In this document: positions 38,000-49,900 of the stretch, piece after piece
Layout of the letters: each line of letters starts with the position of its first letter
Numbering within the stretch: position 1 is the stretch's first letter
NCBI GenBank assembly: GCA_949126835.1
Contig: OX421495.1
Location: 24,899,233 to 24,963,232 of the forward strand
Length of the DNA stretch: 64,000 bases
Direction: 5' to 3'
Source: Anisus vortex
Lineage: Eukaryota > Mollusca > Gastropoda > Planorbidae
Program-made: the position numbers and the translations under genes
Notes under the pieces: model-generated
What the model was told of the DNA's origin: nothing
What the model saw: only the letters and a program-made list of their open reading frames with translations
Databases searched by the model: none

Positions 38000-40900
38000 G
38001 TATAGTTTCTCTACAAAGGATGCTTTTTAATTTACATTAAAAGCAGTGATTATCCAATTTTTTAAATATTAATTGCTTTTTTAGTAACTTGTTGAGCAAA
38101 AAATGTATCTATGTTGATTTTCTGTTGATTATACAAAATTATTTTATAATAATTAAAATAATATAAATAATATTTTTTGTTTTACTTTCTTCATGAATTT
38201 AGTCCTATTAAAATTTGATATTTTTTACAAAAAAAAACTGTTAGTTTTGATATATAAGCAAATGTTTGTATAAGAATATTCCCACTTAAATATTTGTTTC
38301 AGATGACATGTTTTGGTTTTGTCTTTATAAATATAAGTACCGGGGTATTATATTAAATGATTTGTAGTTTCGGCCTGCAACTTATTAAAGCTACCGAAGA
38401 GATGATGAAAAATTTTGGATTCCCCTTCATATTTTTTATGATTGATATAAAAGAATCTGATCTTCAGTTGTGGATAATGTAATCGTCATACAAACTTAAT
38501 TCTTCACTTTTAGAACAAGGCATATAATTAATATTTTCTTTTTATTAGGTTGAGGGGAAAGGAAATGGCATCAAAACTGTGATTGTCAACATGACAGAAG
38601 TTGCTAAAGCATTATCCAGGCCCCCAACCTGTAAGCATAAGTTTCATTTTAGTATTTCTAGCTCACATAATGATTATGTCAATGTACAAAAACAATTTTT
38701 TTTAGGGAAAAACAGTTATTCTGCATATGTGACCCTCCACCACCAAACCAAGACTACAGCCTTAAATTTGTAATAGTGGTGTAAAATATGGATTTTTGGA
38801 TTTTGATAATTTCTAATTATTTTTTTTCCCATTTCTGTGATGAGTTATTATTTTTAAAAAAATATATATTATTTTTTAAATATTTTAAAAGTAACAGCCT
38901 GTGTTGTTTCATGTGAAAAAGCACAATAGTAAATTTACCGTAAAACACATTGACAGAGCTATTAGTTCTAAGCCTATAGCATCAGATTTCCGACACACTA
39001 GAAGATGAACATAACTAATATCATTATCATGTGCAGTTGAAAAATCTTCTGAATCAATTATATCAACACTTTAAAATTCATAACTTATTAATTACGTAAG
39101 CCACTAAAATGGCTAGCACAAATTAGTTCGACAACTATCATCGTAAAAAATTCTGACAATAAAAGCACAGAAGAGCAAGAAAACTGAAGTTAATTTATTA
39201 GTAAAAAGAAGTGGCTATAGATTTAGTTCAATATTGGATAGGAAGTTGCAATTTTATTGTAATATTGATCTGCCTATTTTATCGGTCTTCATACCACAGA
39301 ACGAGCCGATCAGCCAACCACAGTTCGTGGGTTAAATTTTTGTAGAATTTAAAAAAATGTATTTTATTTGATTTAACTGATGATTTTAAAATGTAACAAT
39401 TGAAGAAAAAGAAACTTTTTTTGTTTTTTTCTTTTAAAAAAGATCCCACCAAGTTTTTTGGCTGTGAGCTGGGTGCTCAAACCCAGTTTGACTCTAAAAA
39501 TGACCGTTATATTGTGAATGGCTCACACACTGATGAAAAACTTCAAACTTTGCTGGATGGGTTCATTAAAAAATTTGTACTTTGTCCAGAGTGCTCAAAT
39601 CCAGAAACCAATCTTGTATGTATTTTGAAAAATTTCTTTTCTATGATTTTTAAACCTACTTAAATACTCATTGAATAATCATTATTTGAAATATAAAATT
39701 AGTTTGTACAACCTTAACATATTTTGTATTACATTTTTAGGTTGTTCAAGTGAAACGTGGAACAATAATGCAAAGATGCATTGCATGTGGTTATAATGGT
39801 TCAGTTGATATGAGACATAAACTAACTACATTTATTCTTAAAAACCCCCCAGACCAAGTATGTTTTTCTTGATTTTTTTTAAAAAATACATAGACATGTT
39901 CAGGATTTACTATTATTAAGTGTACACCGTTGTGCTTATTTAAAAAATGCATTAAAGCATGAATTTGAAAATGTTTGGTTTTAGGATCCTGCTGCTGCTG
40001 CTACGCCAGTTAAAGGCAAAAGAGGTAAAAAGGAGAAAGGTGGTAAAAAGGATGAGGAAGAGAAAGATGGGACAAGTCCTGATGCTACGCCCTCTACTGC
40101 ACAAGAGCAAATGGCTGCTATGAGAGAATCTGGAAAAGTGTTGAATTTGCTTCCAACAGTAAGCTCAGTAAGCATCCATTTTAGATTTTAACATGTGCAT
40201 AGTGTTCTGAAAATTTTTTTTTATTATATTTTAGTGTCCATCTTTATATTGATATACTGTTAGTTAAAGCATTTAATTCATACTTTTAAAATAATTCTAG
40301 AAAAGCTGGTTAGTTTTTTTTAATTAAAGCCTTGTTTAAAATATCTTTTTAAAAGAAACAGAAAGGTGATGACGATGCTGATGAGGATTGGGGTGATGAT
40401 TTTACAGAAGAGGCTATTAAGCAGAGAATGGAGGAGCTTTCAGATGCTGCTAAAGGCCTCGCTTTTACAGATGATTTAGAAAAATCAGCAGAGGAACGAT
40501 TAAACATTATCTATGAAAAAATCAAAGTACTACAAATGTTTTGCTGTTAATATATTAGCTTAGGATTTTGTATATTGTGCCATTTTTTTTTAGGATAAAA
40601 TGATTTTGATCATTTTTGTTTATAACTCAGTATATACTCACATATAGGTCGTAACCTTAGTTTGGGGTTATCCAAGTTATATTATGTACTTGACTCAATG
40701 ATAGGTCGCACTCATAATCTTAGGTAGTTTACCTTTCTAAACATAAAAATTATCATATTTTAACCACAATTTTGAAACTTTCGTTATAAATAGTTTGTGA
40801 TCCTGCATAATGCAAACGTTAACAATTAAAGGCAAAGTTAATTTTTTTTTTAGCGACTAATTAACAAAGGCTTTTGGAACCCTTGTTTCTTCATCCTAGT

Positions 40901-43900
40901 CCCTTCTTGTGTTTCCTAGAGTAGATGGACAAAAAACAGGCTTTGGAGTGCGCCCTTTAAAATTGGCAGCCCATATATTATAAAATGTTTCCCCCTAAGA
41001 CATTGAAGGTACATGAAAAAGAGTCATTTAAGATTGTTTAAAGTACTTCATTTTTCATAATTTTTTTTTCCCTACCAAACCCCTAAACTTTTATGACCTA
41101 AAATGTAAATATAGTCCACTGATTATGCTAAACTGTAGGTTGGGGTTAGACGAGCTATGAATGTGCCCAAATAACATTACCATTATATTGGTTGTAATGA
41201 TTTTAAAAGCAACTGTGCCAAATTATCTGTGAGTATGGCAAGTTCTTAAATGTGATTACAATTTAATGAATTTTTCTATTTATTTACTTAGTTTACCTAA
41301 GTAAATAAATAGAAAAATTGTTTAAAATGTATAATGAAGGTATGATGAAATTAAAGGATTCCCCTTCATACTTATTGTGATTGATGTTATTCCTTTCTGA
41401 CTTTCATTTAAGTTGGGATTGGGATGCTTTTATTCTGTCATTATCTTGTGACTAATATTTAATATGCTATTGGTTCAAATTCAATTAAAAAGAAAAGCAC
41501 ATCTTAATGTACCACAATCTAAGAAATATTTTCTTGACAAACTATATACACCTCTAAATTTGTCTCACCTTGCTAATTTGCTATAAATATTTATATAACA
41601 TGCTGCAGTAATACAACATCAAAATATTTTTACAGATTTTGTTTGTTTGTTTATATACCAAATTTATATTTAAATGCTGATTGAAAGTGACCAATTTGTT
41701 GCTCTCTGGCAAGCAAAATAGGTCAGTGGACCATCAAAAATGTCGACCTACACATATCCTAGTAACTCTACATTGAAACTAGTGATAAAGTAATAACTTT
41801 ATGAAGATTAGTCCTGTTTTTAGAACTTTTTTTTTACAATTGACTGGATTGATTGCCCCTTAAACTAATTATTTTAAAAACAAATTATTTAACAAAAAAA
41901 AGCTATCTTTATGTGAGTATGTATGTGCAGTAATATGATGAATATAATTTTTTTTTTTTTCAAATGAATTTTAAAGGTCACATTTTTTTAGGAAACAAAT
42001 ATTGTTTTTTTTAATTGATATATATAATAGCCTCAATCTGAATTCATTCAATATTCTCTTAGATTAAAAAGGATGACGATGAACTAACCAAACAAGCCAC
42101 CATCAAAGAAATTTTCTCTGAGGCTGAAAGACTGGAAGTAAAGGACAAGGTGCCTTTGGTGCTTGTGGAACTGCTCCTAACAGAAAAAGTACTGACCCAG
42201 TTACAAAAATATAAAGGCCTGTTCTTAAAGGTATCTATCTGATTACAGATTGAATGAATCTTTTCTATTTAATAACTTTGGTAAAGCAAACCTTTGTTTA
42301 AAATGTGTAATGAAGGTATGATGAAATTAAAGGATTCCCCTTCATACTTATTGTGATTGATGTTATTCCTTTCTGACCTTTTTTTTATTATTTAAGTTGG
42401 AATTGTGATGCTTTTATGAAGTATTGTCCTAATCTTGTGTCTGATATGCTTCTTTTGTTGTTTGAACTCAGTTTTGTATTCAGAACCAGAAAGCTCAAAA
42501 GGCACTGTTAGGTGGACTTGAAATCTTGATCACAAAAGAATATCCAGACCTATTGACAAAAACAAGCCATGTTTTGAAAGTGCTTTATGATCTTGACATT
42601 CTTGAGGAAGCTGTTATATTGGAATGGGGCAGAAAGGTACAATATTTGAAAATAAAACATTTTATTACTTGTTACATGTTTGCAAGAGTGTGGGCTATGG
42701 AATTTAGTTAGTAACTTGAGTTACTAGTGTACCTCCTACTTTCTATTTTTTTTTTTAAACTATTTCATTTCCTTATTTTCTTAACTCTGTAATTAGCTGA
42801 CTCTTTTCATATTTAAAGCATTTTACTTAGATTAGTACCAGGTAACTACATTTTTATGATTCGTCTGTTACTTTAATGAATTTCTTCTATTTATTTACTT
42901 AGGTAAACCAAACCTTTGTTTAAAATGTATAATGAAGGTATGATGAAATTAAAGGATTCCCCTTCATACTTATTGTGATTGATGTTATTCCTTTCTGACC
43001 TTCATTTAAGTTGGAATTGGGATGCTTTTATTAAATGTCCTTATCTTGTGACTGATATTTAATATGCTATAGGTTTAAATTCAATTAAAAAGAAAAACCT
43101 TAAATTGCAAATTCCGGCTGTCACATTGTAAAAATACAATTTTGCCAGGAATCAGAATAATTTAGCAAGTATATTTGGCACTATAAACTATAAACCCTCA
43201 TTAATATTTTACTTGTAGACTTTCTGTGGAAAACAAAATAGGACTATTGGGGAAAAAACTTTTTTTTTAGCCAAGATTATAATCACAGAAATATTTTTAT
43301 AAAAAGTATTTTGGTCTAGCCTATTGACAAGTCTTAACGTGACCTTTTAAAATGTAAGAGATTATGAACTTCCGGATCTATTTTTAAATTATTTTAGGCA
43401 TTTCCGTATACAAAAAAACATGCTTTTGCTGGTGTTTGATAATTGATTTCATCCTCAAAGACCAGTTCTAGTCTTTTAAAAATATGCAAAGGCTATAAGA
43501 TTAGTTATGACGAATCTGTTTTAACAGCTAAAGTGAGTCGGCGATAATTAATACTCAAAGTGTTAGTTGCGTTGAGTTAAATTTAGCTTTGTTTATGAGA
43601 TAGATTAGTCAAGAGTTGCATCCTTGGTTATTAAAAAAACACAATGCGTTTCAATAATAAAAACATAAAACGAATTATTTTTTTTGCATCAAGCAAAACT
43701 AGATTATAAATAGGTGATTCTTTATGTCTGACATTCACAATCCAACTTTGTTTTTTTTTTGGTAACATCTTTTTGAAATTAAATAAAATTTAATCTCCAT
43801 CTTTTTGTACAACCATATATATCTATGGTACAACCAGTAACTCAACACACAGACATGTTTTTTTAATTAAATGATCGAATAGGACTGGAAATGTTTTTCT

Positions 43901-46900
43901 CTTCGACCTTTTATGCATGCATAATCGTTAAGACTTGTCAATAGCACAGCCTATCCTAAAGTCTACTCTGATCTAGTCTTGTGAATTTTCTAGACTATTT
44001 TATATATATATTCAATATATAATTGTACAGGAAACATTTAAAAAAATGAATATGTAAACTATTTCCTTAAAGTTTATCATGTTATTTTTTTTTTTTTTTG
44101 TATAGCCTACAAAGAAGTATGTTTCAAAGGAAGAAAGCATGCAGATCCTGAAAGAGGCTCAGGTCTTTGTTAAATGGCTTGAGGAAGCAGAAGAAGAGAG
44201 TGATGATGATGAGAATGAAGAGGAAGATGAGGTAGGTCTTAAATGTTGTGAGCTATGCCTACTGTTCCGCTTTTGGCGTATTTTTTCCACTTTTTGATTG
44301 AAAAACACATTGTTCCCCCATTCCGCTTTTTACTAGTTTTGTTACGCCAAATTGAAAGTTTGGGTTTTTCATGTGTTGAAATATAGTCTGTGTCTGGGTT
44401 GATAAATCAAAGGCACAAAAAAGGTCACAATAATATGTTTAACATACCTGGGTACCCGTCAGTACTTTGCAGTATTCGTACGCTTTTTACACCCCAGGTA
44501 CGGCGATACGGCCAATACAAAAAAAAATACGGGCAGCTAAAATGTCTTAATTTTTATATTTTTTTTGAATTGTTTGAATTTTTTTTTATGGATAAATTTG
44601 TAATTTCGTGTAGATCTCGTTGCACCGAAATCAGACTTTATGGCCGTAACAAACTAAATGATAAACTTTAAACTTTTTTCTTTCATTAAACTTAAAAGGC
44701 GAAACAATAAAAAAAAACAGCAACCAGAAAATACCAAAGTATCGCGCATGCATGATTCTATATTTATTTCTAGCAGGCTTCATACAGCTCCTGGAAACTC
44801 CTTGAAACTCCTGGAAAACAAAAAGTTGTGTTCCAGGACCTTAAAACTCCTGGAAAAACTGCATTTAGTCCTGGGAAAATACTTATTTTTTTTAGGGAGA
44901 TTAATTATTAATAAAAAAAATTGTAATCACTGCTCTTAGATTGTACTTTCACTTTCCAGAAAGCCCTATTGGAGTTAACCCTCTTTGCCACTTTTTATTT
45001 CCGCGCGCAAACGTTGATGACACTAGTGATGCCACTCCATGGTTCTTTTTTTTACTAGATCTTGTTTTTTTTTCTATCCAAACTTGAAATGTATGCTATA
45101 TAAGTCCCCATAATATCGTAAAACACAAAAAAAAGCTGTGTAGTGAGGTGTCTGTTTTTTTTCAAGAGCTCAGCTTGGCTTTTTCAAAAATTTGCTCCTG
45201 AAAAACTTCTGGAACACGCCTGGAAAACTCCTGGAATTTTGAGGCGATTTTTCTGTTGATTTTTCCCGACAGTATAAAAATGAAAAAGTCGACTAATGTA
45301 AATTCATTTCACTGATTTATATAAGCTTATATTATATACTATATATTAAAATATCTAAGATGTGAAGTGTTTATTTTGCTGTAACTGTTAGTCCGTTACA
45401 AATTATTGGAAGCTAAGGCACATAACAGTTTTTTTTTTAAAACAAGTTCCCCTTAATTAATTAAGGCATCTCAGGCCTGAGAATTAAGATAAACTATTTC
45501 ATGAAATTGGTTACTGGCCTAAGCCTAAAATTAAAACACTGACTAAAATAAAAAGAGTGAAAAAAACATCTGCACAATTATAATAATATTAAGTTAAAAA
45601 ATAGAAGTATCACATTTAACTCTGCTTTATCTCATTAGTTTTGTATCAGTTACAAATAATATCTTTGAGTGTAATAAGTAGGGTTTGGCCGAATATCCGG
45701 CATGCCGAATATCCGGGCCGGATATCAGGATTTCCGGCACTAACCGGATTTGCCGAGTATCACAGCCGGATTTTTGCCGGATCCGAATATCACAGTAGTA
45801 AAGAATTACTGCAAAGTTCAAATACGATTAAAGTAATACTGTAGTATAAAGTAGATAAAGAAATATAAAATATATAAACAATACATATAACTACACATTC
45901 GGTACACAGTTCACTTGGTACACACTACACTACAGCGACTACACAGTTCGTTGAACTTCGTTAAAGTTCGATCATTGTAAGTTGTAACATGTCCATCTGT
46001 GAAGTTGACACAGTATCTGTGACTTTCATTGTAGACTGCAGATACTCTCTATCTCTTGAATAATAAATACTTTAATAAATACTTTTGAATTCTAATCAGA
46101 AACTGTTGAAGTACACCCCCATACTTGTCGAAATGACATCCGGATCCGGCGAATATTAGGGGCCTGCTATCCGGATCCAGAAATAGTGAAAAATAATTTC
46201 CGGCCAATCACTAGTAATAAGTGTAGTCAATATTTTTATGTCATAATCTTGTGCCTAAATTAATCAAAAGTTATACGAATCAGTGACACGACAAAATCTG
46301 GTCAACAGTCTCAAAATACTCATGCCAGCCAATTAAAATTAAAGGTACCCAGGTATGGTCTAAACGTCTTGCCTCAGAAAGTTTAAATCTGATTTGTTCG
46401 AATTGTAAAAAAAACTAGTTCAGTGTTCTAGGAAGGAATATTCAGAGGAGTTTATTCAGCAAAGAAAAACTTGTGAATTTAATGTTCTTTGTAATAGATC
46501 TAGATACATTGTGAATTGTCTGTAAAACGTAGGCCTACCTACATTTTAAATAGTGAAATAGTAAATAGATAGGTATGTTCCTCTGTTTTTTTTTGTTATA
46601 ATAAAGATTGTTCCGCTTTGTTGTTGAAAAATCCTCTTTTTCATTAAGGGGGTTGCTGCATGATTAAGCTATATCATGTATTTACAGGTTAAATACTATA
46701 ATGTTTCACCCCCATATTGTATTAGGATAGAGTAAAAAAAATATCTTGTATTTATAATGATGTGAGCATTGGTTACCATGGCAATGGCGGCCATCTTGAA
46801 AATAAACATATATTTTTTAAATCTTAAAATTATCTAAACTAAGATGAATTTATGAAAGTTTTAAATATATATTTGTTGTATGATAGTTTCTGTGGCTAGC

Positions 46901-49900
46901 TGGCTAGTTTTGGTTGTTTTTATTTAAACAATTATGAAATTATGATTTTTTTCATTTTGGTCTATATAAATTGCGGAAAATTTTTTTTTATAACTCATAA
47001 ATAATATTCATAAAAAAATAGCGAAAGAGACTAATGTAACAGTAACTAGCTAGCTAGCTGCAATATATATCCATGCATCATCCTTATAAGTTTAATTAAT
47101 ATATCTCAAAGGACTTTAAAAATTTTAAGATTTTAATGACCAAAATACCACAAAAACAACATTTAGAGAAAAATGACTTTGAAAAAAATATTTACTTTTT
47201 TTTAAAATTTATTTACACTAGACTACACCACAAACATATATTTCTTCAACAATGACATATACATAAACAGAAAAACAACATTAAACATTAAATTGTCCAG
47301 GTTTGTACGTTGTACCTTCCATTGATTTTTTACGGCGTTCTGCTTCTACCTGTCTTTTTTTCAAATTTTTGCGTTTCCACTTGGACAAACCCTTAGATTT
47401 TTTGGTAGCCGACTTAATCTTTAGCTCCTGTTGCCTTTTGGCAAAGTCATTATTAAGGACAGTCCACTTCAGATTCAAACAACCAAAAGCAGCCCTTATA
47501 CCAGCAGGTCCACAGTTAAAATTTAACACAGCCAGATGAGTAGCAGTTTCCACTGTTTCATATGATGCATGTTCTATTTTGGGACATCTTCTCCAAATTG
47601 TGGAGTGGAAACTTTCATTAGCATTTTGTGTGCCCATCTTGGCACACCTAATCAACAGGTCTGGTTCTGTCAGCCTTTTCACAATTGGAAAAATAAGTTT
47701 ACCCACATCTGAAGTAAAAGTAGGCGTATGCTTCCGCGGAGGACGATTACAAGCTTTGGCCCTTTTAAAATGGCACCAAGAGGTTTCACCATCTGGACAC
47801 AAACGATGATTAGGCTCTCTATCAGTACTGAGCATATGAAAAAAAGAAGCCATTACTGCCATTTTCATTCTGTTCACATCTGGCGCATGCTCACGAAGAT
47901 TGCTAGCATATAAATTAGTTATCTTTTCTATATCTGGTTGTGTCAGCTTATAGTTTAATTCCTTTTTGTTTGCCGATTTTAATGTTTCTAGGGCATTAAA
48001 CATTCTTTTAGCAATGTGGTTGATGCAGTCCTCTTTGATAATGTTAATGTCATATCCTGAATGTTTTATTGCAGCCGCATGTGACTTTGAATCTCCATCA
48101 CTCAGAATAGTTCCATATACAAGACCTCTGCTAAGAACACTACGTGAAAAAATAAGAGCCGCAGACTGTGGTTCCATTGCATTGGCAGAACCATCAAAAT
48201 TTTTTTGACATTTACTTTTGTGTGAAGCTTGCCACTGCATATACTGTTGTGAGTCTGGCTTTGGGGAGGATAAACATCCTTTACACAAATTAGATAGCAC
48301 TTGAGTATCTAAAATGAGCCCAGTGTGAAATTCGATTACCGTTCCAACACCAGTATGCGACGAGTGACCACGCTTGTGCCATGTACCATCAAACGACACA
48401 GTGATAACTGGGCAATTAGAAGAGCTAGCCCTTTCATCCGGTTGGACTTTTGCTCTTTCACAAACAACAGCAGCTGCATTTTTCATACAGTCCTCAGATG
48501 CATTGATTACAGCGGCACGAACCATTTTCCCAAGTCTTGCAAATGTATTTCTGTGTAAATATTTTGGGAATGACATGAGACCACAGAAGTTGAAAAATTT
48601 AGAGTGGGTTATACCACATTCTTTTAAAACTAGAACACTCCTGATGTTGATGTCTAGGATCCCTTTTTTGTTTTGCACTGGTGGTGAAGTCCAATTAGAC
48701 CAAACCCGTTTTTCGCAATGAGCACAGAAAAGTACGATATGTTCACCTAGGCCTATCTTCTTTGTAGTTTGTATGGACAGCTTGTTGTTGGAACATTCAG
48801 GGCAAGATGCCAGTGAAGCCAATGATGATAAAAACATTGAGCTAACGATGCTGTATTGTAGGTCACTGTCAGCCGGGTTTGTGAGGTTGATTGATGAAGA
48901 TGCCACCTTTCTTTCAGCAACAGAGGTTTTGAGTACCTGGTGATCCTCTGCTTCAACTGGTACACTTTCTTCCACAACAGTAGCAGGCATTGAGCTAAAA
49001 AAAAATGAAATAAAATATATTAGCTCTATTTTATAAGTTCTTTTTGTTTTATTTCACTGATAAACTTACAGATCTTCCTTCTAGATAAAAGATTATTATG
49101 TCATAGACCCGGAAACCACTGTAGGGCAGCAGGTATTGGTTGAGGGTAAGGGTAGAACCTGGACCATTTTGTTGACATTCCGGTGTAGGCCAACTAATCG
49201 CAAGACCAGCCTGCCTCATTTTAATATGCAGTGAAGAAAATAAAACAACTATCGACAATAACCCATATAAGATAGCCATATAGTATATAGCTGATATAGC
49301 CTAATGATTAAATTATTAATATTGTTAAAAATACTATTTTGTTCATGAGCCCTCAGATTACTAGGATACTAAATTAATTGCATGTTCATATATAAAGGGC
49401 CTACGTGTAGGCTAGGTCTTTAAATTCTGAGTTCTGAGGAAATAATGGAATAAAAAGCCTTTTAACTTTTACTAAGTTTTACTTTAGCCTACATTTAGGT
49501 AAGGCATTGTCTCACTGACGCCAGCCTCTAGAATTATGACACGAGTCATTGGTAGGCCTATATATTTTGCTTATATAATAATATAATTATATTTATTATA
49601 ATAATCTTTTAGTTAGGTATTAGACTTATCAGAATAGTATCTGATTCGTATCATTAGGATTAGCCTAGCCTATGCCTAGGCATTTAGGTTTAGGTCAGTT
49701 TAGGACCACGTTACATTTTTATCTTTGTAAAAAATTTGCTTAGATAAAGTCTAAAGCATAAGCCTAAGTCAAGACTGAAAGGTGACAAATAAAATTCATA
49801 GCTTACCTTTCTACTATTGTAGTATTGCTCACTGCATGGCGACCTCTTAATTTGCAGTATCTTTTTTTTTTTCCAAATGTAAATCTTTTTTTGGGCATTT

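Noticed and set aside
47303..48721. Several plus-strand ORFs of 60-115 codons inside the transposon
   Set aside because: Antisense shadows of the transposase coding exon.
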